Below the pieces are notes generated by a model that saw nothing but the letters and a program-made list of their open reading frames with translations, was not told the origin of the DNA and did not search any database. This document shows positions 38,631 to 47,829 of a stretch of DNA of 64,000 nucleotides, in pieces. Origin of the DNA: Pseudomonadota bacterium (GTDB taxonomy: Bacteria; Pseudomonadota; Alphaproteobacteria; Caulobacterales; Caulobacteraceae). The translations under genes and the position numbers were made by a program. The stretch is from positions 1-64,000 of the forward strand of contig CAUJHO010000013.1 in assembly GCA_963205025.1 (NCBI GenBank), written 5' to 3'. How positions within the stretch are numbered: position 1 is the first letter of the stretch; every line of letters begins with the position of its first letter.

Positions 38631-39680
38631 CTAGACCGTGATCGAACGATAGCCGCCCTGGGGGGTGATGATCCCCTGCTCGTCCAGCAACTGGGCGATC
38701 TGGACGGCATTGAGGGCTGCGCCCTTCCTCAGATTGTCCGATACCACCCACAGATTGAGGCCATGCTCGACCGTCGGATCATTGCGAATGCGCGAAACGA
38801 AGACGGCAAAATCGCCCGCCGCCTCGACCGGCGAGACCCAGCCGTCGACCTCTTCGGGCTTGTCGACCACCATGATCCCGGGGGCCTCGCGCAGCAGGTC
38901 GCGGGCGTCTTCGGCGTCCAACGGCTCCTCGAACTCCAGGTTCACGGCCTCGGAATGACCGACGAAGACCGGCACTCGCACGCAGGTGACCGTCAAGCGG
39001 ATCTCCGGGTCGAGGATCTTGTGGGTCTCGCGCCACATCTTCTCTTCCTCGGACGTATAGCCCTCGTCCTTCAGTTCGCCGGCGAAGGGCAGCACGTTGA
39101 AGGCGATCTGTTTCGGATAGACCTTGGGGGTGGCGTCCCCCAGGCCATAGAGGGCCTTGGTCTGGTTCCACAGTTCGTCCATGGCCGCCTTGCCGGTGCC
39201 CGAGACGGACTGATAGGTCGCGACCACCGCGCGCTTGATCCGGGCTGCGTCGTGAAGCGGCTTGAGCGCCACCACCAGTTGGGCCGTCGAACAGTTCGGA
39301 TTGGCGATAATGTTCTTCTTCTTCGCCAGATGGACCGCGTCCGGGTTCACCTCCGGTACGATCAGCGGCACATCCGGGTCCATCCGGAAGGCCGAGGAGT
39401 TGTCGATGACGATCGGACCCTGCTGGCCGATCTTTTCCGACCAGGCCCGGCTGACGTCACCGCCCGCAGACATCAGCACGATGTCAACTTTTGAAAAGTC
39501 GAATGTTTCCAGGTTCAGACACTTCAGGGTCTGGTCACCGAAGGCCACCTCGACGCCCTGCGAGCGCCGCGAGGCGACCGCGTACATCTCGTCGACCGGG
39601 AAGTTCAGCTCTTCCAGAATGGCCATCATCTCACGGCCAACGTTGCCGGTGGCGCCTACGACAGCGACGCGATAGCCCAT
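38631..39680 (-). CDS. asd: aspartate-semialdehyde dehydrogenase
   Basis: 349 residues from the ATG at 39680 (MGYRVAVVGATGNVGREMMAIL), six bases after GGAG; the ATG at 39686 touches the Shine-Dalgarno sequence and the ORF track's start is upstream noise. The NAD(P) motif is VVGATGNVG, the catalytic cysteine C130 sits in IANPNCSTAQLVVALKPLHDAA, and SVSGTGKAAMDELWNQT and VPVFVGHSEAVNLEFEEP follow. It reduces aspartyl phosphate in the lysine, threonine, methionine and diaminopimelate pathway; dapB of the same pathway is 15 kb away. Confidence 0.97.
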   Translation of the reverse strand: MGYRVAVVGATGNVGREMMAILEELNFPVDEMYAVASRRSQGVEVAFGDQTLKCLNLETFDFSKVDIVLMSAGGDVSRAWSEKIGQQGPIVIDNSSAFRMDPDVPLIVPEVNPDAVHLAKKKNIIANPNCSTAQLVVALKPLHDAARIKRAVVATYQSVSGTGKAAMDELWNQTKALYGLGDATPKVYPKQIAFNVLPFAGELKDEGYTSEEEKMWRETHKILDPEIRLTVTCVRVPVFVGHSEAVNLEFEEPLDAEDARDLLREAPGIMVVDKPEEVDGWVSPVEAAGDFAVFVSRIRNDPTVEHGLNLWVVSDNLRKGAALNAVQIAQLLDEQGIITPQGGYRSITV

Positions 39681-39798
39681 GCTCATCTCCTGAATCCGGC
39701 GGGGAAGCTGGCAGGCCCGCCGTGCCCTCGCATTTAGGCCGATCCGGCCAAAGCGCAATCGGCTTGCGCGATTCAAATCTGCCGCTAATCCCCGATCC

Positions 39799-40905
39799 AT
39801 GCCCATCGATGTGGCCGAGGCCTATCAATCGCTGATCAATCAGAACCGGCTAAGGCCTGATCCCAGCCAGCGCCCGGCGCTGGATGCACTCGGCGAGGTC
39901 GAGGCCGCCATCGAGGCCCGCCCGAAGCTGTGGTCGTTCGGAGCCGAACCGGTGCGCGGGCTTTACCTGTGGGGCCCGCCCGGTCGCGGCAAGTCGCTGC
40001 TGATGGATTTGTTCTTCCAGACGGTCGACGAGCCGAAGAAGCGCCGCGCCCACTTCCATGCCTTCATGGCCGAGGTCCAGGCCCGCATCCAGACCTGGCG
40101 GACCGGCGACAGGATGACGCGCAAGCGGGTGTTCGGAACCTCGCGCGGAGACGATCCGATCGCGCCCCTGGCCCGGCTGATCGCGTCGGAGGCCCGGCTG
40201 CTCTGTTTCGACGAGCTGCAGGTGACGGACATTGCCGACGCCATGATCCTGGGACGGTTGTTCGAGGCCCTGTTTGCCGAAGGGGTGGTGCTGGTCTGTA
40301 CGTCCAACCGACCACCGGTCGATCTCTACAAGGACGGGATCAATCGCCAGCTGTTCGTGCCCTTCATCGAGATAATCCAGGCCCGCTGCCGGGTGCTGGA
40401 GCTGAAAGGTGCCCAGGACTGGCGGCTGGAACACCTGAAATCGGCCACGGTCTGGTTCTCGCCGGATCAAAGGGAAGGCTTCGACACCCTGTGGGATCGG
40501 CTGAAAGGACAGGCCCAGGAAGCTCCGGCCACCCTCGACATCTCCGGACGCAAGGTCGTCATCGCCCGCTCGGTGGGAGCCATGGCCCGCGACACTTTCA
40601 AGGACCTGTGCGACCGACCGCTCGGTCCTTCGGACTATCTGGCGCTCGCCGAGCGGTTTGATACCCTGTTCCTGGAAGATGTGCCGCAACTGACGCCGGA
40701 TCGGCGCGAGGCAGCCCGTCGCTTCGTCACCCTGATCGACGCCCTCTATGAGGCACGGGGGCGCCTGGTCGTCCTGGCCGAGGCCGAGCCCGATGACCTC
40801 TATCCCGCCGGGCCGGGGGCTTTCGAGTTCGAACGCACCGCCTCGCGTCTGCACGAGATGCGCTCTAGCGACTGGCTGAAAAACAAGAGCCGCCGACAGC
40901 CCTGA
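39799..40905 (+). CDS. zapE: cell division protein ZapE (AFG1-like ATPase)
   Basis: 368 residues with Walker A GPPGRGKS (~59-66, GLYLWGPPGRGKSLLMDLFFQTV), FHAFMAEVQARIQTWR and Walker B LLCFDELQVTDIADAMILGRLFEALF, followed by VCTSNRPPVDLYKDGINRQLFVPFIEII. AFG1/ZapE ATPases associate with the Z-ring in E. coli and with protein turnover in mitochondria. It is divergent from asd. A strong hairpin overlaps its stop codon. Confidence 0.93.
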   Translation: MPIDVAEAYQSLINQNRLRPDPSQRPALDALGEVEAAIEARPKLWSFGAEPVRGLYLWGPPGRGKSLLMDLFFQTVDEPKKRRAHFHAFMAEVQARIQTWRTGDRMTRKRVFGTSRGDDPIAPLARLIASEARLLCFDELQVTDIADAMILGRLFEALFAEGVVLVCTSNRPPVDLYKDGINRQLFVPFIEIIQARCRVLELKGAQDWRLEHLKSATVWFSPDQREGFDTLWDRLKGQAQEAPATLDISGRKVVIARSVGAMARDTFKDLCDRPLGPSDYLALAERFDTLFLEDVPQLTPDRREAARRFVTLIDALYEARGRLVVLAEAEPDDLYPAGPGAFEFERTASRLHEMRSSDWLKNKSRRQP

Positions 40906-40920
40906 GGTCATCGGCGGCTC
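40887..40920 (+). terminator. hairpin terminator overlapping the zapE 3' end
   Basis: GAGCCGCCGA (40887-40896) and TCGGCGGCTC (40911-40920) form a perfect 10-bp stem with a 14-base loop that contains the zapE TGA. No long T-run follows (CATTCTGG). It may be a weak terminator or an mRNA 3'-end stabiliser. The ~160 bases from here to the permease gene contain no further gene. Confidence 0.5.
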
Positions 40921-41082
40921 CATTCTGGCGTCCGACCCGACAAGGGGACGGGGCGGATCGTCATGCGGTGACCGGATCGGGGGGACGGGTCCTGGTCACC
41001 TGACCGGCGGCTCCAAGGGGAGGGGGATGAGCCACCGTTGAGACAGATGTAGGAAGCCCTGCCCCGGATGTAAGGGGGATGA

Positions 41083-42285
41083 TCACGAAAACTTGATCGG
41101 CGCCGTCGCCTTTCGTCGCGCCTTGGCCTCGGCGATCAGTTTTCGCTGTTCCGGCGGCACCGGATAGGGATTGCCGTCCCCCGACAACAGCACCGCGATC
41201 CAGCGTGTGCCACCGAACTGAGCCGTGATGGCCATGACCATCACCGCGATCGGCGTCGACAGGAAGGCTCCCGGAATTCCCCACAGCGCACTCCACAGCG
41301 CCAGAAACAGCATGACCGTCACCGGATCGATATTCTGGTTGTCACCCTGCATCCGCGGCTGAATGAAATTGCCCGAAACCTGTAGAATGACCTGCAGCCC
41401 GGCAAACAGGACAATGGCCTGCCAGTAGGAATCGAACTGGACCAGGGCATAGAGCGGCGGACCGACCGCCGCGATGGCCCCGCCGACCACCGGAATGTAG
41501 CCGACCAGAAAGATCAGGAAGGCCCAGAACAGCGGGTTCTCCAGCCCGACGATCACCATGATCAGCCAGGCCGTGGCCGAGATCATCAGGCCCGTCACCG
41601 TCTGAACCATCAGATAGCCCTCGACGCCGCCCCGTACCCGCTCGAAAATCTGGGCGGCCTGGTAGCGCTCGCGCTTCAACGGGAACAGCGCCACCACCTT
41701 CTTCAGGAAGCTGCGCTTGGAGGCCATCATGAAGCCCAGATAGACGAGGGTGAAGAAGGCGGCACTGAAGACCGACTGGGTCGTCAGGGCGGCACGCGCC
41801 GCATAACCGGTCAGATCGAGATCGGAGACCAGATCTCGCAGGGCCGGCGGCGTGGTGATGCCGAACAGGCTGGCGATATCGGCAATGATCTGATCCAGCC
41901 GCTCGCCAATCCCCTGCCCCTGGGCAATGATGCCCGACAGGCCATCGACGATCACCCAGATCGCCCCAAACAGGCCCAGAAAGACGAGGATGGCCGAAAC
42001 CCAGCCCACCGCGCTGCGGGGAATCGGCAGGCGGCTCGCCACCCAGCGCGTCAGGCCCTCGATCATGATCAGGAGAAACAGCGCCATGGCCAGCGGCGTG
42101 ACGATCCCCCTGAGCCAGTACAGAGCACCGCCGGCCAGGATCACCGCGATGATGGCTACCGAGTTTCGGGTGACCGTCGATCCCTCATGCGGCGGGCGCG
42201 CCGGCGGCAGGCTTGCATCGACCCCTTCTTGCACACCGTCCGGGGAGGCCTTGCGGCGGCTGAGTTTTGGCATCTTGATCGGCAT
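41083..42285 (-). CDS. AI-2E family transporter (YdiK/PerM-like permease)
   Basis: 400 residues from the ATG at 42285 (MPIKMPKLSRRKASPDGV). An ~45-residue basic/proline-rich N-terminus precedes hydrophobic helices (NSVAIIAVILAGGALYWLRGIVTPLAMALFLLIMIEGLTRWV; GWVSAILVFLGLFGAIWVIVDGLSGII). The family-specific IFERVRGGVEGYLMVQTVTGLM, VGYIPVVGGAIAAVGPPLYALVQF and VLQVSGNFIQPRMQGDNQNIDPVTVMLFLALWSALWG follow. These are eight-helix inner-membrane exporters with varied or unknown substrates; the AI-2 label is historical. Confidence 0.9.
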   Translation of the reverse strand: MPIKMPKLSRRKASPDGVQEGVDASLPPARPPHEGSTVTRNSVAIIAVILAGGALYWLRGIVTPLAMALFLLIMIEGLTRWVASRLPIPRSAVGWVSAILVFLGLFGAIWVIVDGLSGIIAQGQGIGERLDQIIADIASLFGITTPPALRDLVSDLDLTGYAARAALTTQSVFSAAFFTLVYLGFMMASKRSFLKKVVALFPLKRERYQAAQIFERVRGGVEGYLMVQTVTGLMISATAWLIMVIVGLENPLFWAFLIFLVGYIPVVGGAIAAVGPPLYALVQFDSYWQAIVLFAGLQVILQVSGNFIQPRMQGDNQNIDPVTVMLFLALWSALWGIPGAFLSTPIAVMVMAITAQFGGTRWIAVLLSGDGNPYPVPPEQRKLIAEAKARRKATAPIKFS

Positions 42286-42386
42286 GGTCGCAGCTTTGCG
42301 GCCTGTCCGGTCGCGGGTCAATCACGCTGGCTTCCGGCGATGACGCACGCTAGGTCTGGGGGTCTGAAATTCGGAGAGATCTGGGC

Positions 42387-43928
42387 ATGAGCGATCAGGA
42401 CCAAGCGGGCGTCTATCTGGGCCAGTCGACCAAGGCCGAGACCCTGTTGTTCCGGCGGACCAATCGCCATGGCGTCGTCGCCGGCGCGACCGGTACGGGC
42501 AAGACCGTTACCCTGCAGATCATGGCCCAGGGCTTTGCCGACGCCGGCGTTCCCGTCTTTGCCGCCGATGTGAAGGGGGATCTGTCGGGCATCTGCCAGA
42601 TCGGCACGCCGAATGAAAAGCTGTTGGCCCGCGCCCAGCAGATTGGACTGGAGCTGGTGCCCGAGGCCGCGCCAACGATCTTCTGGGACCTGTTTGGTCG
42701 CAAGGGGCACCCGATCCGCACCACCATGTCGGAGGTCGGCCCGCTGTTGCTGGCCCGTATGCTGGAGCTGAACGACGTCCAGGAAGCGGTCCTGTCAGTG
42801 ACGTTCCGGGTCGCTGACGACGAAGGCCTGCTGCTGCTCGACATCGAGGACCTGCGGGCGGTCCTGGCCTATGTTTCCGAACACGCCGACGAAATCGGGC
42901 GGCGTTACGGCAATGTCGCTCCGGCCACGGTCGCGGCCATCCAGCGCGCCCTGCTGCAGGTCGAGGACCAGGGCGGGGCGGGCTTCTTCGGCGAGCCGGC
43001 GCTGCAGCTGTCGGATCTGATGCGGACCACCCCAGAGGGCAAGGGTATCGTTTCGGTGCTGGACGCCACCACGCTGATCAACAGTCCCCGGCTCTATTCG
43101 ACCTTCCTCCTGTGGCTGATGTCCGAACTGTTCGAACAGCTCCCGGAGGTCGGGGATCCGGACAAGCCCAAGCTGGTCTTCTTCTTCGACGAGGCCCATC
43201 TCCTGTTCCGCGACACACCCAAGGCCCTAATGGAGAAGGTCGAACAGGTGGTGCGGCTGATCCGGTCCAAGGGCGTCGGCATCTATTTCGTCACCCAGAA
43301 CCCGGCGGACATTCCCGACACGGTGCTGGCGCAACTCGGCAACCGCATCCAGCATGCCCTGCGCGCCTATACCCCGAGCGAACAGCGCGGCCTGAGAGCC
43401 GCGTCCGACAGCTTCCGCCCCAATCCCGATTTCGATACGGCCACGGCCATCCAGGAGCTCGGCGTCGGCGAGGCCCTGGTCTCGACGCTGGACGAAAAGG
43501 GGGCCCCGACCGTCGTGCAGAAAACCCTGATCCGGCCGCCGGCGTCGCGGCTGGGTCCGGTGACCGATGCGGAACGCGCCGCGGTCATGGCCGCCAGCCC
43601 CGTTCGTGGCGTCTATGACACGCCCGCCAATCGTCAGTCGGCCCACGAGCTGCTGCAGCAACGAGCCGAGGCAGCGATCGCCCAGGCCGATGCGCGTGAC
43701 GCCCAGCAGGATAGGCTGGACCGCGCCGAACAGGATCGCACGCCGCCGGCCCCGCGCTCGCGTTCGACCCCATCTGGCGGATCGCGGGCCCGCACCCCGG
43801 CCGCGCCCCGTCGCTCCAATCGCCAGTCGACGGCAGAGGCCTTCGGCAAGTCCGTGGCGCGGTCGGTCGGGTCCCAGATCGGCCGGGCCCTGGTGCGCGG
43901 AATTCTCGGTAGCCTGACGCGGCGCTAG
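42387..43928 (+). CDS. HerA/YjgR-like ATPase (DUF853)
   Basis: 513 residues. Walker A GATGTGKT is at ~33-40 (RHGVVAGATGTGKTVTLQIMAQGFADAGVPVFAADVKGDLSGICQ), Walker B is VFFFDEAHLLF (~268-278), and VGIYFVTQNPADIPDTVLAQLGNRIQHALRAYTPSEQRGLRAASDSFRPNP is diagnostic for the YjgR/DUF853 branch of HerA-FtsK ATPases. The last ~100 residues are a disordered Arg/Ala/Pro region. Related NTPases translocate nucleic acids, but no role is established for this branch. It overlaps mltA tail to tail by four bases. Confidence 0.9.
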   Translation: MSDQDQAGVYLGQSTKAETLLFRRTNRHGVVAGATGTGKTVTLQIMAQGFADAGVPVFAADVKGDLSGICQIGTPNEKLLARAQQIGLELVPEAAPTIFWDLFGRKGHPIRTTMSEVGPLLLARMLELNDVQEAVLSVTFRVADDEGLLLLDIEDLRAVLAYVSEHADEIGRRYGNVAPATVAAIQRALLQVEDQGGAGFFGEPALQLSDLMRTTPEGKGIVSVLDATTLINSPRLYSTFLLWLMSELFEQLPEVGDPDKPKLVFFFDEAHLLFRDTPKALMEKVEQVVRLIRSKGVGIYFVTQNPADIPDTVLAQLGNRIQHALRAYTPSEQRGLRAASDSFRPNPDFDTATAIQELGVGEALVSTLDEKGAPTVVQKTLIRPPASRLGPVTDAERAAVMAASPVRGVYDTPANRQSAHELLQQRAEAAIAQADARDAQQDRLDRAEQDRTPPAPRSRSTPSGGSRARTPAAPRRSNRQSTAEAFGKSVARSVGSQIGRALVRGILGSLTRR

Positions 43929-45028
43929 CTCCGAGGGACCAGCCGCCACATCCTCAAGGGATGCCTGACCCGCCCGGCCTGAAGCCCGGCGGCCTCGCCC
44001 CGACCGACGTAGAAATCGGCGCGGACCGGACCCCGGATCGCGCCGCCGGTGTCCAGCGCCACCACCAGCCCCTGATAGCCCCGGTCAGCACCGACCAGAT
44101 CGCCTTGCGGGGCCACGATCCAGACCAGGTCGCCATAGGACCAGTGCGCCGGGTCCACTGCGATCGAACGACCCGCCACAAGGGGCAGGCCCGCCGCCCC
44201 CATGGGGCCACGGCCGTCATCCGGCTCAAGTCGGAAAAAGACATAGCGCGGATTGAGATTCATGATGGTCTGCGCCTCGGCCCCGCGATGCCTGGCTAAC
44301 CAGCCCCGGATCGCCTCGCCGGAGGTGCCGTTGGCCGGCAGAAGACCCCGCTCCACCATCGGTCGTGCGATCCCCACAAAGGTCTGTCCGTTGTGAGCGG
44401 CATAGGCCGCGCGCCGCGTCGTGCCGTCTTCGAAGGTCAGATAGCCGGACCCCTGGATCTGCAGGAAGAACAGGTCTTCGGGCCGCATCCAGGCGATGGG
44501 CGCTGCATCCGTCTCGTCGATTTCAGCGCGCGCCGGATACGGAACCAGGCGCCGATCGGCCAGCCGCTGTTGCACGGTCGCCCCATCGGCGACCAGATCG
44601 AGCGGTCGCGCCAGGACGGGGGCCGAGAATTCTTCGGTGCGATACAGGCGCGCTGCATATTCGGGGGCGAAATAGGCCGTCAGCAGGCCCTGCTCATCGC
44701 CCCGCTCGACGACGAACCAGGCCTCGAGGAACCGTCGTGCCGCCTCGGCCTGTCCAGAGGGCAGGACGCGGGCCGCCTGGCAAGCCGCCGCATAGGCGGC
44801 ATCCTGTGCCGCGTGGCAGGTCTCAGCCCAGGCCTCGACCGCAGCCAGGTGGTTTTCCTCGGCCCAGCCCGGCAAGGTCGCCGGACTGAGGCCGGGCCCC
44901 GCCGGCGGGATCACGGATGCGCCCCCGCCCGGTTGCGGCTCGGGTCTCGTCGGCACCGAAGCGGTCGTGCAGGCCGCCAGAACCGAGGCTGTGACCAGGC
45001 TAGCCGCCAGGGCGGTGAGGCGCCTCAC
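43925..45028 (-). CDS. mltA: membrane-bound lytic murein transglycosylase A
   Basis: 367 residues with a GTG start overlapping the stop of the Tim44-like gene. Lipoprotein signal [22 protein letters not shown] (lipobox LAAC). The MltA domain has GLLTAYFAPEYAARLYRTEEFSAPVLARP and IAWMRPEDLFFLQIQGSGYLTFEDGTTRRAAYAAHNGQTF, and the 3D domain has SIAVDPAHWSYGDLVWIVAP and ALDTGGAIRGPVRADFYVGRGEAAG with the catalytic Asp region. MltA cleaves peptidoglycan with 1,6-anhydro-MurNAc formation at the outer membrane. Confidence 0.95.
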   Translation of the reverse strand: MRRLTALAASLVTASVLAACTTASVPTRPEPQPGGGASVIPPAGPGLSPATLPGWAEENHLAAVEAWAETCHAAQDAAYAAACQAARVLPSGQAEAARRFLEAWFVVERGDEQGLLTAYFAPEYAARLYRTEEFSAPVLARPLDLVADGATVQQRLADRRLVPYPARAEIDETDAAPIAWMRPEDLFFLQIQGSGYLTFEDGTTRRAAYAAHNGQTFVGIARPMVERGLLPANGTSGEAIRGWLARHRGAEAQTIMNLNPRYVFFRLEPDDGRGPMGAAGLPLVAGRSIAVDPAHWSYGDLVWIVAPQGDLVGADRGYQGLVVALDTGGAIRGPVRADFYVGRGEAAGLQAGRVRHPLRMWRLVPRS

Positions 45029-45654
45029 GCGCGCGCCTCCTCCACCCGGGCCAGGACCCAGTTCGGATCGCCAGAGCCGATGCGGCGCTCGAAGGTCCAG
45101 AGCTCGGCGGTGCGGCGCTCTTCGTTGGTGGAAACACCGTCGTGAGTGACCTCGCTCTTCACCTCGGCCAGAAAGCGGACGCGGGCGCTGGCAAGATCAC
45201 CCCGGGCCTCAACCCGATCCAGATCGGCGCGCGGCGGATGCGCCAGTTCGACCGTCTCCGACCGTCCGCTGGCCTCGCGGGCGGCGATTCCCTGTTCGAA
45301 CGAAACCATGACCGGGCCAGCCAGAAGCGGCCTGAGCGTCTCGCGGTCGCCCGCAGCATAGGCCCGAACGATGGTTTCATAGGCATGGCGAGCCCCGTCG
45401 AGGAACCGCGCCGGATCGAAGGCTGGATCGCTCCTGCGCAACTGGGCAACACCTTCAGCGGCAGCCGGGTCCAGCCCCAGGCCGAAATCCTGACGTCCCG
45501 GCTCGGCCGGGGCCTCGGAACCGCCCGGCAAGGCCGGGGCGGGGCGGTCCTCGGGCTGGCGACCGACCTTCTTGCCGAGCACATTGTACAACAGCACCAG
45601 CAAGACTGCCGCCACGGCGGCAAAGACAACCATCTGGATAAGCGCGGGGTCCAA
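45025..45654 (-). CDS. Tim44-like domain protein
   Basis: 209 residues from a TTG ([32 protein letters not shown]); the MDP-type start with an immediate N-terminal TM helix is the family pattern. A Pro/Ala linker (to ~65) leads to the Tim44/TimA domain ([44 protein letters not shown] and [34 protein letters not shown]). Mitochondrial Tim44 tethers Hsp70 to the translocon; the bacterial protein's role is unclear. Its position next to mltA and secB, near dnaQ and the origin, matches the Caulobacter arrangement as I remember it. Confidence 0.88.
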   Translation of the reverse strand: MDPALIQMVVFAAVAAVLLVLLYNVLGKKVGRQPEDRPAPALPGGSEAPAEPGRQDFGLGLDPAAAEGVAQLRRSDPAFDPARFLDGARHAYETIVRAYAAGDRETLRPLLAGPVMVSFEQGIAAREASGRSETVELAHPPRADLDRVEARGDLASARVRFLAEVKSEVTHDGVSTNEERRTAELWTFERRIGSGDPNWVLARVEEARA

Positions 45655-45799
45655 AACGACGGGATTCCTTATTCTGCAGGCCCTATCGAGTAAGCATCGC
45701 GGCCCCGATGCGCAAGGTCGCTCGGCCGCGCGACGTTGCGCCCGAGGGCCTGTCGTGATAGGCGCCGCCGCCTCGATTTCCTTCTTTCAGAGACCTCCG

Positions 45800-46318
45800 A
45801 TGACCGATCAACCGCCCGCCGACGCCGGAAACGCCCCTGACGGTGCGCCGCAAGGAACGCCGATGGGGCCGCAGATGCGGGTCCTGGTGCAGTATGTGCG
45901 CGACCTGTCCTTCGAAAACCCGCGGGCGCCGGATTCGCTGCGGGTCGACGGCAAGCCCGCCATCGACCTGGCGGTCGAGATGAATGCGCGCGGGCGTCGC
46001 GACGACCTGTACGAAGTCGAGCTCAAGCTGTCGGTCGGCGCTTCGATCGAGCAGCAGGCGGTCTTCCAGATCGAGCTGGTCTATGGCGGCGTCTTCCAGA
46101 TCGCCGGTGTGGCCGAGGCCGACATGGAGCCGTTCCTGCTGATCGAATGCCCGCGCTACCTGTTCCCCTATGCGCGCGAGATCATTTCGCGGGCGTCGTC
46201 GGATGGTGGCTTCTATCCGCCGTTCCAGCTCGATCCGCTGGACTTCGCCGGCATCTATCACGCCCGCAAGGCCCAGGCGGCCCAGCTCAACCAGGCCGAA
46301 CCCGCCGGCGAGGCCTGA
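45800..46318 (+). CDS. secB: protein-export chaperone SecB
   Basis: 172 residues from the ATG at 45800 ([18 protein letters not shown]), after a disordered N-terminus of ~25 residues. SecB signatures are [97 protein letters not shown]. The tetramer keeps preproteins unfolded for SecA. It is divergent from the Tim44-like gene and convergent with dnaQ; a tandem repeat lies between the two 3' ends. Confidence 0.97.
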   Translation: MTDQPPADAGNAPDGAPQGTPMGPQMRVLVQYVRDLSFENPRAPDSLRVDGKPAIDLAVEMNARGRRDDLYEVELKLSVGASIEQQAVFQIELVYGGVFQIAGVAEADMEPFLLIECPRYLFPYAREIISRASSDGGFYPPFQLDPLDFAGIYHARKAQAAQLNQAEPAGEA

Positions 46319-46324
46319 ACAAAG

Positions 46325-46471
46325 CGCGTCCCGATACGTGGGAACCGGTTATCGGATCAAGACGCGCGCCCACGACAAGCCGCGTCCCGATAAGTGGGAA
46401 CCGGTTATCGGATCAAAACGCGCGCCCACGACAAGCCGCGTCCCGATAAGTGGGAACCGGTTATCGGATCA
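46325..46471. repeat. 56-bp tandem repeat, 2.6 copies, each with an inner palindrome
   Basis: Copies start at 46325, 46381 and 46437 with an exact 56-base period; the third is cut at 35 bases. The core GTGGGAACCGGTTATCGG is identical in all, and copies 1 and 2 differ at only a few positions. Each core is flanked by CCGATAA and TTATCGG, giving a 7-bp stem (copy 1 has one change, CCGATAC). The last copy ends at the dnaQ stop codon, so the array fills the whole secB-dnaQ convergent gap. It resembles the small palindromic repeats scattered in alphaproteobacterial genomes and may work as a bidirectional terminator. Confidence 0.93.
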
Positions 46472-47176
46472 GTCGGCCAGGTCCGATGCCAGGCGTGCCC
46501 ACAGACTGGTATCGGCCAGCGTCGTCTTCAGAAAGGCGGCGTGACGCGCCCGCTCGGCCGGGGTCGAGCGCGCGGCCAGCGGCCGCGGTCGATCACCATG
46601 GGCTGACTGTCCGACCTCCGTGCGGGCGCGCGCGATTTCCGGGCTGGACAGGTCCAGGGCGCGCTCCCGGCCCCCTTTAAGCTCCAGATAGACCGACGAC
46701 AGCAGGCGCGCATCGATCAAGGCGCCGTGTAGCGTCCGCTCGACCAGCGACACCTTGAAGCGCTTGCACAGGGCGTCGAGCGAATTGGCCATGCCCGGAA
46801 ATCGCTTCTGGGCCAGCTGCAACGTATCGATCCACCGGTCGTCGGCGATAATCGGCCGACCGGCCGCCTCCAGTTCAAAATTGACGAAGTTGCGGTCGAA
46901 CCCAGCGTTGTGGGCGACCACCGGCGCATCGGCGATAAAGGCGTGCAGGTCGTCGGCAATATCGGCAAACCTGGGGGCGTCCTTGACCTTTTCATTGGTG
47001 ATGCCGTGTACCCGCACGACCTCCGGGCCGATGATCCGGCCCGGGTTGATCAGGGTGTGAAAAGTCCGGCCGGTCGGCGTCAGATTTTCCAGCTCGATAC
47101 AGCCGATTTCGACCATCCGGTCGCCGCCACGGGGGTCAAAGCCGGTGGTTTCCGTATCCAGGACAATTTCGCGCAT
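46469..47176 (-). CDS. dnaQ: DNA polymerase III subunit epsilon
   Basis: 235 residues from the ATG at 47176 (MREIVLDTETTGFDPRGGDRMVEIGCIEL). Exo I DTETTGF, Exo II VAHNAGFDRNFVNFEL and Exo III HGALIDARLLSSVYLEL are all present, followed by a C-terminal tail for binding the alpha subunit. It is the 3'-5' proofreading exonuclease. It is last in the ppsR-maf-aroE-coaE-dnaQ operon, and its TGA is inside the last copy of the tandem repeat. Confidence 0.97.
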   Translation of the reverse strand: MREIVLDTETTGFDPRGGDRMVEIGCIELENLTPTGRTFHTLINPGRIIGPEVVRVHGITNEKVKDAPRFADIADDLHAFIADAPVVAHNAGFDRNFVNFELEAAGRPIIADDRWIDTLQLAQKRFPGMANSLDALCKRFKVSLVERTLHGALIDARLLSSVYLELKGGRERALDLSSPEIARARTEVGQSAHGDRPRPLAARSTPAERARHAAFLKTTLADTSLWARLASDLAD

Positions 47177-47181
47177 GGCCC

Positions 47182-47829
47182 TTACTCGCCCGGTTCGTCC
47201 GGCCTGTGAAGGGTGCCCGCGCGCCGCGCCTGCCATTCGGGTGTGGACAGCCGCCAGAGCACCGCCTTGACCTCGGCCCGGCTGTCCTCAAGGGTCCCGT
47301 CGGTTGCGATCACGAAATCCGCTCGGGTGCGCTTGTCCTCATCGGGCATCTGGCGCGCCAGGATCTGCTCGAACCGAGCCGCCGACATCCCCGGACGGGA
47401 CAGCACCCTCTGCCGCTGGATCGCAGCCGGGGCTGACACCACCACCACCACATCAACCTCGGCTTCGGCCCCGGTCTCAAACAGAAGCGGGACATCGACC
47501 ACAGCCACCTCGGTGCCCTGATCCCGGGCCGTCGCCAGAAAAGCCGCTCGATCCCGCCGAACCAGCGGATGAACCAGGGCTTCCAGCTTGGCAAAACCCT
47601 CTGGGGCGGCCCGCAGGCATTCGGCCAGGGCGCGGCGGTCGACGCCGCCGTCTGGTGATGTCGTTCCGGCAAACAGAACTTCAACCCCGGCGACCGCCGC
47701 TCCCCCCGGCCCATAGAGACGATGGACAGCCGCATCAGCATCCCAGACCGCACAACCCTCGTCGGCAAAAAAGCCGAGCACCGTCGACTTGCCCATGCCG
47801 ATCGACCCGGTCAGTCCGATCACGATCAT
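47182..47829 (-). CDS. coaE: dephospho-CoA kinase
   Basis: 215 residues from the ATG at 47829, which overlaps the aroE stop. Walker A is GSIGMGKST in MIVIGLTGSIGMGKSTVLGFFADEGCAVWDADAAVHRLY, followed by LVHPLVRRDRAAFLATARDQGTEVAVVDVPLLFETGAEAEVDVVVVVSAP and RQMPDEDKRTRADFVIATDGTLEDSRAEV. It phosphorylates dephospho-CoA in the last step of CoA synthesis. The maf-aroE-coaE-dnaQ order is conserved in alphaproteobacteria. Confidence 0.96.
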   Translation of the reverse strand: MIVIGLTGSIGMGKSTVLGFFADEGCAVWDADAAVHRLYGPGGAAVAGVEVLFAGTTSPDGGVDRRALAECLRAAPEGFAKLEALVHPLVRRDRAAFLATARDQGTEVAVVDVPLLFETGAEAEVDVVVVVSAPAAIQRQRVLSRPGMSAARFEQILARQMPDEDKRTRADFVIATDGTLEDSRAEVKAVLWRLSTPEWQARRAGTLHRPDEPGE

